DNA from: an uncultured Collinsella sp.
GTDB taxonomy: Bacteria > Actinomycetota > Coriobacteriia > Coriobacteriales > Coriobacteriaceae
DNA: 20,194 nt
Direction: 5' to 3'
NCBI GenBank assembly: GCA_959602875.1
Contig: CAUGVQ010000028.1
Coordinates: forward strand, 1 to 20,194
In this document: one piece after another, positions 14,061 through 20,194 of the stretch
Layout: every line of letters starts with the position of its first letter
How positions within the stretch are numbered: position 1 is the stretch's first letter
The notes under the pieces: model-generated
Seen by the model: only the letters and a program-made list of their open reading frames with translations
Databases searched by the model: none
What the model was told of the DNA's origin: nothing
Program-made: the position numbers and the translations under genes

Positions 14061-14729
14061 ATGGGCTATGGAATCCGAGTTACCATATCGGGGCCCCGTG
14101 CGTGTTTCACGCGCCCCGAGATGAAAGCGGAACGTGTGAGCTATGACGTCATTACGCCTTCTGCGGCGCGTGGCATACTCGAAGCTGTGTATTGGAAGCC
14201 GGCGATTCGATGGCGTATCGATCGGATCATAGTTCTCAATGAAATCATGTTCGACACTTTTCGGCGCAATGAGCTTGAGAGCAAGCTGAGCTATCAAAAC
14301 GCGAGGGCAGCTTTCATGCGGGGCGATGAGGTCTTCATTGATGCGGCGCAAAGTCGCCAGCAGCGTGCGACCACATACCTTAAGGACGTCGCATATACGA
14401 TTGAGGCCCACTTCGAAATGACGGACCGTGCCGGCAGCGACGACACGCCGGAGAAACATTACAACATTGCGCTTCGCAGACTGCGGCGGGGGCAGTGTTT
14501 CGTGCAACCGGTATTGGGTTGCAGGGAGTTTCCCGCTGTAGTCAAGCTGATTGAGGGAGATGAATCTCCCCGCTCGTTCTACGAGGATGACCCTGAGAGG
14601 GATTTGGGGTTTATGCTCTATGACCTAGATTTCTCTGATTCGGAGCACCCGCAGCCGATGTTCTATCGTGCCGTCATGCGAGGTGGCATCATCGATGTTG
14701 CCTCGGCGCGCGAGGGGGTGGTCGGATGA
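14061..14729 (+). CDS. cas5c: Cas5c (Cas5d), type I-C Cascade subunit and crRNA-processing nuclease
   Basis: In type I-C systems, which lack Cas6, Cas5c cuts the pre-crRNA below the repeat hairpin and stays on the 5' handle within Cascade. The 222-residue protein begins GYGIRVTISGPRACFTRPEMK, the family's RAMP start, and has SRQQRATTYLKDVAYTIEAHF, corresponding to the conserved catalytic region. The glycine-rich end (MRGGIIDV) is also typical. The start is the ATG after GGAGGAAGGAGGAAGT; the frame is open further upstream but inside cas3. Its stop overlaps the cas8c start as ATGA (14726-14729), so translation is likely coupled. Confidence 0.94.
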   Translation: MGYGIRVTISGPRACFTRPEMKAERVSYDVITPSAARGILEAVYWKPAIRWRIDRIIVLNEIMFDTFRRNELESKLSYQNARAAFMRGDEVFIDAAQSRQQRATTYLKDVAYTIEAHFEMTDRAGSDDTPEKHYNIALRRLRRGQCFVQPVLGCREFPAVVKLIEGDESPRSFYEDDPERDLGFMLYDLDFSDSEHPQPMFYRAVMRGGIIDVASAREGVVG

Positions 14730-16501
14730 TCGTTAGGGAGCTTTGCTCGCTTTACAATCGTATGCTCGAGGATCCTGATTGCGACGTGCCAGTGATGGGC
14801 TGGAGCAGCGAGAAGGTTGCGTGGGAGATAATCATCGACCAAGAGGGCTCCGTACGAGAGGTTCTTCCTCTTGCCTCGGGGGAGACGGACGGGCCTGTTA
14901 GGTATCGCGTGTTGAAGGTTCCCGAACACGAGACGAGGTCGTCGGGAGTCAAGCCATATTTCTGCTGCGATAATGCGAAGTACCTATTTGGCTTGGATGA
15001 AAGGCGCGGCGTCGAGTGCTTTGCCGCGTCGCGCGACTTGCACAACGCCGTGCTGGCAACGTGCGATGACGCTGAGGCGCGCGCGTTACTGAGGTTTTTT
15101 GGACGTGATGATCACCTGGCGCATCTTGGCGACGCTGTTATTGAGGCCATCTCCACTGGCGGATTCATGGTGTTTCGCATGCTTGGCGCAAGTCATCGTG
15201 TGCACGATGCGTCACCAGTCAGGGAGGCGTGGAACGCGTACGGCGCCCCCGATGTTGATGCTCCGTCGGGCTATTGTTCCGTGACGGGCAAGATGGCGCC
15301 ACGTGCACGGTTGTTCCCCCAGATTGCTGGTCTCCCGGGTGCGCAGTCTTCGGGCGCGTCGCTTGTGTCCTTCAACTTCGATGCCTGCGAATCCTATGGG
15401 ATGAAGAAAACCTACAACGCTTCTCTTTCCGCGGAAGCAGCATTTGCTGCTGGAACAGCGTTGAGAGAGGTGTTGGGAAATCGCGAGCGACGCATTCGCT
15501 TTGGAAACACATTTGTTGTGTTTTGGGCAGATCGCCCCGCGCCACGTGAGGAGTCGGCCGTTTTCCAGCTGTTTGGCGGTGCACTGCCCGCCGAGGACGA
15601 TCAGACCAACCAGCAGGTGCAGCAAACCCTCCTGTCGATGCGCATGGGCAAGAAACGAGACGGCGCATTCGACTTCAATGCGAGGTTTTGCGTCCTCGGT
15701 ATTTCGCCTAATGCCGCCCGGTTATCGGCACGCTTCTTTTACCAGAGCACCTTTGGTGGCCTCATGCGCAACTACGCACAGTATCTAGAGGATATTGAGA
15801 TAAGCGGAGTTACGACAACGGCACTCGGCAGCTTGCTGCGGCAGCTCGCCCCGCAGGGGAAACAAGAAAACGTCCCGTCGACAGTAATCTCCCAGTGTTT
15901 TTATGCGTTAGTAGCGGGCTCGGCATTTCCAGAGGCATTGCAGAAGCTCGTCTTGATGCGCATGAGGGCTGATCAGGCTACGAAGAACCCGTGGGATCTT
16001 GGGCAAAGAGCTTCGCTTCTCAAGGGCTGCCTGGTTCGCAAGCGAAGAATGAAGGGGGTTGCGGTGACAGAGAGGGAGAGGATTGACATGGAGATGAATC
16101 CCGAGAATCAGAGTTCGGGCTATCTGCTGGGGAGGCTTTTCGCGGTACTCGAACGGACACAGCTTGCGGCGCTAGGCGAGGTGAACGCTTCTATCCGCGA
16201 TAAGTACATCGGGGCGGCGGCAACAACCCCTGCACGCGTTTTTTCGACACTTTTGCGGGGATATGAGGTGCATATAAGTGCGCTTCGAAAGAAAAACAAG
16301 GGGCTTGCCATCAAATTCGATCGGGAGATGAACGAGATAGTTTCGCACCTTTCTTCCGTGAGCCCCGTGCTCCCCAAGACGCTGGACGCAGACGAACAGG
16401 CGGAGTTCTATATCGCCTTCCATCAAGAGCTCGGACATCTATGGAAAGCGCGCGGTGTCGATGACGCTGCCGATAACACCGTGTCAACTGAGGAGGAATA
16501 A
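14726..16501 (+). CDS. cas8c: Cas8c (Csd1), large subunit of type I-C Cascade
   Basis: The 591-residue large subunit recognises the PAM and recruits Cas3. The N-terminus (MIVRELCSLYNRML) is that of Csd1 proteins, as are the central segments CSVTGKMAPRARLFPQIAGL and GASLVSFNFDACESYG. The C-terminal 137 residues, starting MEMNPENQSSGYLLGRLFAVLE, form the small-subunit-like helical domain that can be translated separately. The start overlaps the cas5c stop by four bases. A gap of 2 bases and a GAGGAA site lead into cas7c. No frameshift or missing block is seen. Confidence 0.94.
   Translation: MIVRELCSLYNRMLEDPDCDVPVMGWSSEKVAWEIIIDQEGSVREVLPLASGETDGPVRYRVLKVPEHETRSSGVKPYFCCDNAKYLFGLDERRGVECFAASRDLHNAVLATCDDAEARALLRFFGRDDHLAHLGDAVIEAISTGGFMVFRMLGASHRVHDASPVREAWNAYGAPDVDAPSGYCSVTGKMAPRARLFPQIAGLPGAQSSGASLVSFNFDACESYGMKKTYNASLSAEAAFAAGTALREVLGNRERRIRFGNTFVVFWADRPAPREESAVFQLFGGALPAEDDQTNQQVQQTLLSMRMGKKRDGAFDFNARFCVLGISPNAARLSARFFYQSTFGGLMRNYAQYLEDIEISGVTTTALGSLLRQLAPQGKQENVPSTVISQCFYALVAGSAFPEALQKLVLMRMRADQATKNPWDLGQRASLLKGCLVRKRRMKGVAVTERERIDMEMNPENQSSGYLLGRLFAVLERTQLAALGEVNASIRDKYIGAAATTPARVFSTLLRGYEVHISALRKKNKGLAIKFDREMNEIVSHLSSVSPVLPKTLDADEQAEFYIAFHQELGHLWKARGVDDAADNTVSTEEE
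16088..16501 (+). CDS. cas11c: Cas11c, internal translation product of cas8c
   Basis: In type I-C systems the small subunit Cas11c is known to be made from an internal start inside cas8c. Here an in-frame ATG at residue 455 is preceded by the purine-rich AGAGGGAGAGG (16071-16081), with GGGAG 9 nt from the ATG, a strong ribosome binding site that has no use otherwise in the middle of a gene. The product would be 137 residues, helical, starting MEMNPENQSSGYLLGRLF, close to the size of known Cas11c. A second ATG two codons later is an alternative start. Several copies of Cas11 would line the belly of Cascade and stabilise the displaced strand. Confidence 0.72.
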   Translation: MEMNPENQSSGYLLGRLFAVLERTQLAALGEVNASIRDKYIGAAATTPARVFSTLLRGYEVHISALRKKNKGLAIKFDREMNEIVSHLSSVSPVLPKTLDADEQAEFYIAFHQELGHLWKARGVDDAADNTVSTEEE

Positions 16502-16503
16502 CC

Positions 16504-17421
16504 ATGGCAGAGCCCATCAAAAACCGGTACGACTTTGTGTTTTTCTGCGACGTGAAAAACGGCAACCCCAACGGTGACCCCGATGCGGGCAATTTGCCGC
16601 GAATTGATCCGGTGACCAGCCGGGGCATTATTTCGGACGTCTGTATCAAGCGCAAGATTCGCAACTATGTCGATCTTGTCAAAGGCGCAGACATCAATGA
16701 TCCTGATGTTTCCGAGGGGGAGCTCGGCTACAAGATCTATGTGCAGGAAGGTGCCGTCCTAAACGAGCGCAACAATAAAGCGTATGTCCACTACGACCTC
16801 AAGCCCACAGCGAAGAAGCTGCCGAAAAAAGTCGAGGATCAACGTCGGGTCACGCAGTTTATGTGCGACAACTTTTACGATATTCGCACGTTTGGAGCCG
16901 TTATGACTACCGGCGTGAATTGCGGTCAGGTTCGTGGACCGGTGCAGCTGTGCTTCGGAGAGTCCGTGGAGCCGGTATTACCGCTCGAGATGAGCATCAC
17001 CCGTATGGCCGCAACGGAGGCCAAGGAAGATAAAGACAACAAGACTATGGGCCGCAAGCAGTACATTCCTTATGGTCTGTATCGCATCGAGGGGTTTGTA
17101 TCTGCTTCGCTTGCGGAGCGAACGGGATTTTGCCAAGCGGACCTCGACCTCTTACTCGAAGCACTCATGAACATGTTTGAGAGCGATCGCAGCGCCGCGC
17201 GCGGCCTCATGACATCGCGCCTATTGGTGCTCTTTAAGCATGACAGCAAATTGGGGAATGCTCCTGCTGACCGTTTGTTCAAGACGGTGACCGTCGCTCG
17301 TGCGCAGGGGAGCGAAGGCGAGGCTCGTTCCTTTGACGATTACGCCATTACCGTTGATGAGGAGGCGGTGCCCCAAGGGGTGAGCGTGAAGATGTTCGAA
17401 TACATTCCTCCTTCGGCCTGA
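16504..17421 (+). CDS. cas7c: Cas7c (Csd2), backbone subunit of type I-C Cascade
   Basis: Multiple copies of this 305-residue RAMP protein polymerise along the crRNA spacer. They flip out every sixth base, which matters for the seed match upstream of cas3. The N-terminal block FCDVKNGNPNGDPDAGNLPR is the family signature. MTTGVNCGQVRGPVQ and GRKQYIPYGLYRIEGF are further conserved blocks. The ATG has GAGGAA 5 nt upstream, overlapping the end of cas8c. The gene continues the operon and is followed by cas4 after 11 bases. Confidence 0.95.
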   Translation: MAEPIKNRYDFVFFCDVKNGNPNGDPDAGNLPRIDPVTSRGIISDVCIKRKIRNYVDLVKGADINDPDVSEGELGYKIYVQEGAVLNERNNKAYVHYDLKPTAKKLPKKVEDQRRVTQFMCDNFYDIRTFGAVMTTGVNCGQVRGPVQLCFGESVEPVLPLEMSITRMAATEAKEDKDNKTMGRKQYIPYGLYRIEGFVSASLAERTGFCQADLDLLLEALMNMFESDRSAARGLMTSRLLVLFKHDSKLGNAPADRLFKTVTVARAQGSEGEARSFDDYAITVDEEAVPQGVSVKMFEYIPPSA

Positions 17422-17432
17422 TGCGCTGACAT

Positions 17433-18062
17433 ATGTATACCGAAGATGAGTTGCTGCCGCTCTCCGGTCTCCAACACATTGCGTATTGCGAACGCCAATG
17501 GGCATTGATTCACGTTGAGCAGATTTGGTCTGAGAGTGCGGATACGGTTCGTGGCGAGCTGTTCCATCGTCGGGTCGATACCGAAGGATACACCTGTGCG
17601 AAGGGAGTGCGCTCTGATCGGAGCATGCGTGTCGTGAGTTTTCAGCTCGGTTTATATGGTATTGCCGACATCGTTGAGTATGATGCTCAGACCGGTGAAA
17701 TCATTATGCCGGTCGAGTATAAGGTCGGCAAACCAAAGCAAGAAGACTGGGATCGTCTCCAGTTGACGGCACAGGCAATGAGCCTTGAAGAGATGGCGGG
17801 CGCCTGCATTGATGCGGGCGCCCTCTTTTACGGGGAAACGCGCCGGCGTGAAACAGTGCGTATAACCGAAGAGCTGAGGGAGCGGGTGGTGTTGCTCGCG
17901 CAAAGGATGCACAGGCTCTTTTCAAAAGGTGTAACCCCGCCACCGCCGACAAACGCGCGATGTAAACGATGCTCGCTGGTAGACGATTGCGTTCCTTTCG
18001 CGCAGCGGGATGTGCATGCATATTGGGCTGAGCACGAGCGAGCATTGGAGGTTGATAAATGA
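17433..18062 (+). CDS. cas4: Cas4, PAM-selecting exonuclease with Fe-S cluster
   Basis: The 209-residue RecB-like nuclease trims prespacers and selects those with a PAM, working with Cas1-Cas2. Four cysteines for a 4Fe-4S cluster are in place: Cys19 in AYCERQW, and Cys177, Cys180 and Cys186 in CKRCSLVDDC. RecB-type catalytic residues lie in GELFHRR, GIADIVE and the E-x-K motif VEYKVGK. The start is the ATG 11 bases after the cas7c stop, with only a weak ribosome binding site. The stop overlaps the cas1 start as ATGA (18059-18062). Confidence 0.94.
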   Translation: MYTEDELLPLSGLQHIAYCERQWALIHVEQIWSESADTVRGELFHRRVDTEGYTCAKGVRSDRSMRVVSFQLGLYGIADIVEYDAQTGEIIMPVEYKVGKPKQEDWDRLQLTAQAMSLEEMAGACIDAGALFYGETRRRETVRITEELRERVVLLAQRMHRLFSKGVTPPPPTNARCKRCSLVDDCVPFAQRDVHAYWAEHERALEVDK

Positions 18063-19084
18063 AACGACTGCAAAATACGTTGTATGTCACGAATCCCGAT
18101 GCTCGGCTGAGAAAGAAAGATGATGCCATTTGTGTGGCAGTTGATGGTGCGCCTAGCATGAGCGTGCCGTTTCATGTCCTGGAAAGCATCGTGTTGTTCG
18201 GGCATGTGGGATGTAGCATGGCGCTTCTAGCCGCCTGTGCTGAGCGTGGCGTAAGCGTGACGATTCTTGATGAACGAGGGAGATTCAAGGCTCGCGTAGA
18301 GGGAGAAACGACGGGAAACGTGCTTCTGCGACGAGAGCAGTATAGGATGGCAGCCGACGCCGATGCTTGTCTACGGCTATCACGTCGTTTTGTAATGGCA
18401 AAGATACATAATGCGCGTATCGTGCTTCAGCACTATGCGAGAGATTATCCAGACATTTCGGAAAGTATTCGACCGGTTGTCGAATACTTGCAACGCAGCA
18501 AGGCTGCGGTTACCAAAGCGTCGACGCTTGACGGTATTCGCGGAGTTGAAGGGGATGCTGCGCACGCTTATTTTTCCGCATTTCCGTCTCTATTGCGTGC
18601 CGATGATGTGTCTGACCTATTCTGCGGCAGATCGCGAAGACCGCCCAAGGACCCAGTCAATGCGACCCTTTCTTTTTTCTACACCATGCTGAGTCGTGAC
18701 ATCACGTCTGCATGCGAGTCGGTTGGCCTTGATCCGCAGATGGGATTCTTGCATGCGTGCCGCCCTGGTCGAGAGAGTTTGGCGCTCGACGTGATTGAGG
18801 AGCTGCGCGCCTTTTATGTCGACCGATTCGTTCTTACGCTGTTTAATCGTGGGCAGCTCGATCGAGAGGATTTTCGTTTTGAAGCGGGAGGGGCGGTCTT
18901 TTTCAGGGAGCACTCGATCAAGCGGGCTCTTTCCGCGTGGCAAAAAAAGAAGCAGGAGAATGTGACGCATCCTTTTTTGCGGGAGCGGATTCCGTATGGA
19001 TTGCTGCCGTTTGTGCAGGCTCAGCTTCTTGCACGGTACCTTCGTGGCGACTTGAACGATTATCCTGCTTGTTTGTGGAGGTAA
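18059..19084 (+). CDS. cas1: Cas1, CRISPR integrase (type I-C)
   Basis: The 341-residue metal-dependent integrase inserts new spacers at the leader end. The active-site residues are visible: Glu164 in RGVEGDAA, His232 in GFLHACRPGRESLALD, and the acidic pair Asp244/Glu247 in LDVIEELR. The N-terminal beta-rich part (MKRLQNTLYVTNPDARL) is that of the I-C branch. Start is coupled to the end of cas4. A GGAGG in the last codons of cas1 serves cas2. Confidence 0.96.
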   Translation: MKRLQNTLYVTNPDARLRKKDDAICVAVDGAPSMSVPFHVLESIVLFGHVGCSMALLAACAERGVSVTILDERGRFKARVEGETTGNVLLRREQYRMAADADACLRLSRRFVMAKIHNARIVLQHYARDYPDISESIRPVVEYLQRSKAAVTKASTLDGIRGVEGDAAHAYFSAFPSLLRADDVSDLFCGRSRRPPKDPVNATLSFFYTMLSRDITSACESVGLDPQMGFLHACRPGRESLALDVIEELRAFYVDRFVLTLFNRGQLDREDFRFEAGGAVFFREHSIKRALSAWQKKKQENVTHPFLRERIPYGLLPFVQAQLLARYLRGDLNDYPACLWR

Positions 19085-19087
19085 GAG

Positions 19088-19378
19088 GTGTACGTATTGG
19101 TTACCTATGATGTGGCCGGCGGTGATGCTGACGGTGCTCGCCGACTGCGGCGCGTCGCAAAGCTGTGCTGCGAGCACGGGCAGCGAGTTCAATACTCTGT
19201 TTTTGAGTGTCTGCTTGAACCTGCACAATACGAGCGGTTGAAGGCCGACTTGATTGGAATAATCGATAGGTCGAAAGACAGTCTGAGATTCTATAACTTG
19301 GGCAAAAAGTGGAAGTCGAGAGTGGAGCATTTTGGTGCGAATCCTGGCTATGATCCAGAGGGGCTTCTAATCATATAG
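19088..19378 (+). CDS. cas2: Cas2, adaptation complex subunit
   Basis: The 96-residue ferredoxin-like protein forms the core of the Cas1-Cas2 integrase. VLVTYDV carries the conserved Asp8, and RVQYSVFECLLEPAQYERL is the family's central block. The start is a GTG with GGAGG (19077-19081) 6 nt upstream, three bases after the cas1 stop. It is the last gene of the operon, directly followed by the leader. Confidence 0.95.
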   Translation: MYVLVTYDVAGGDADGARRLRRVAKLCCEHGQRVQYSVFECLLEPAQYERLKADLIGIIDRSKDSLRFYNLGKKWKSRVEHFGANPGYDPEGLLII

Positions 19379-19541
19379 ATCGACAAAGCCTGTTGCGCGA
19401 ACTGTAAGCTCTGATTAAGTGTCGTGTGGTTCGCGCAGAAAAGACCTATCAGATGTGGATAGATAAACGGTGCAAGCACCAGCGCTCTTTGAAAAATGAA
19501 TATAGAGATATCAGGGATGCAATGGAGTGTATACTTTGGCT
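19379..19541 (+). promoter_or_regulatory. CRISPR leader with array promoter
   Basis: This 163-nt AT-richer stretch lies between cas2 and the first repeat. TATACT (19530-19535) is a good -10 that ends 7 nt before repeat 1, so the pre-crRNA should start at the repeat. A 9-bp perfect inverted repeat, TGCGCGAAC (19394-19402) and GTTCGCGCA (19429-19437), lies in the distal part. No clear -35 is visible. The position after cas2 and before the array is standard for type I-C. Confidence 0.75.
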
Positions 19542-20194
19542 GTCGCACCCTTCACGGGTGCGTGGATTGAAACGACTGCTCGAAGAGTGATGATGCGAGC
19601 GGCGGCGGTCGCACCCTTCACGGGTGCGTGGATTGAAACACGTACATGATGTCGTTGTCGGCGTCGAATAGCGGTCGCACCCTTCACGGGTGCGTGGATT
19701 GAAACTTGACGACGACACCGACGTTGTTGACGGTGACCGGTCGCACCCTTCACGGGTGCGTGGATTGAAACTTGACGGCAGCGCACCCGCGAGGGCGCGT
19801 TGCTTGTCGCACCCTTCACGGGTGCGTGGATTGAAACTGCTTACACACGTGCTCGAAGCACATGCGCTCCGTCGCACCCTTCACGGGTGCGTGGATTGAA
19901 ACCTGAGCCAGCTGCTCGACAGGATCGAGGGCTACGAGTCGCACCCTTCACGGGTGCGTGGATTGAAACTATGCAGATCCGCGACTCACTTCCGCCCGAC
20001 GAGGTCGCACCCTTCACGGGTGCGTGGATTGAAACATGCAGTCGCCCTCCACCTTGAGCGCGAAGCAGGTCGCACCCTTCACGGGTGCGTGGATTGAAAC
20101 GTAAGCCTTGGTCGCGCGGTACGATCCGCGGACTCCGTCGCACCCTTCACGGGTGCGTGGATTGAAACATGAGGCACCACGTCGCGTGCGTGTG
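19542..20194 (+). CRISPR. Type I-C CRISPR array (10 repeats, continues past the right edge)
   Basis: Ten identical 32-nt repeats start at 19542, 19608, 19674, 19740, 19806, 19871, 19938, 20004, 20069 and 20137. Each has CGCACCC and GGGTGCG arms around TTCAC and ends GTGGATTGAAAC. The nine complete spacers are 33-36 nt long (34, 34, 34, 34, 33, 35, 34, 33, 36). A tenth is cut off by the window end. No repeat is degenerate and no spacer is duplicated, which suggests an active array. None of the spacers matches this window by eye. Spacer 8 reads, in reverse, like part of a LexA/CI-type S24 peptidase gene. Transcription runs left to right from the leader. Confidence 0.98.

Noticed and set aside
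19449..20143. Open frames over the array giving repeated peptides such as FNPRTREGCD and HPSRVRGLK
   Set aside because: The peptides repeat exactly with the 32-nt CRISPR repeat, in several frames on both strands; they are translations of the array, not proteins.

Overview
The window looks like chromosomal DNA of a high-GC, anaerobic, gut-associated actinobacterium of the class Coriobacteriia, most likely Collinsella or a close relative. This rests on the GC-rich codon use, the 6-phospho-beta-glucosidase, the reverse rubrerythrin, the BspA-like leucine-rich-repeat protein and the type I-C CRISPR-Cas locus. The genus is an inference from gene content, not a database match.

Left half (1-9576), metabolic and housekeeping genes. 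It holds the 3' part of a family 1 glycosidase, a class II fructose-bisphosphate aldolase followed by a 107-nt imperfect palindrome, a transglutaminase-like protein, tRNA-Leu(CAA) with its terminator, a reverse rubrerythrin (peroxide/oxygen defence), a cation-diffusion-facilitator exporter divergent from an AEC-family permease, YaaA (peroxide stress) and an M18 aminopeptidase. Several transcription units share an extended -10 promoter of the form TGnTACnnT. A BspA-like LRR protein of unknown function (9879-11402) separates this half from the CRISPR locus.

Right half (11465-20194), a complete type I-C CRISPR-Cas locus on the + strand. The order is cas3, cas5c, cas8c (with a likely internal cas11c), cas7c, cas4, cas1, cas2, leader, then an array of ten identical 32-nt repeats that runs off the right edge. 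Cas3 is the nuclease-helicase, Cas5c/8c/11c/7c form Cascade, and Cas4/1/2 acquire spacers. There is no cas6; in I-C, Cas5c processes the crRNA.

The most interesting element lies in the 245 bp upstream of cas3. A solitary degenerate repeat (11480-11507) keeps the hairpin and the 3' handle of the array repeats and has its own extended -10 promoter 7 nt upstream. The sequence after the repeat matches, at 10 of its first 11 positions, a site in the predicted cas3 promoter (11584 down to 11574, minus strand). The single mismatch is at position 6, which Cascade does not read, and the site is flanked by a TTC, the type I-C PAM. The similarity ends after the seed. This is the architecture expected of a crRNA-like guide that lets Cascade repress its own operon without cleavage (CreR-type cas regulation), here in a type I-C system.
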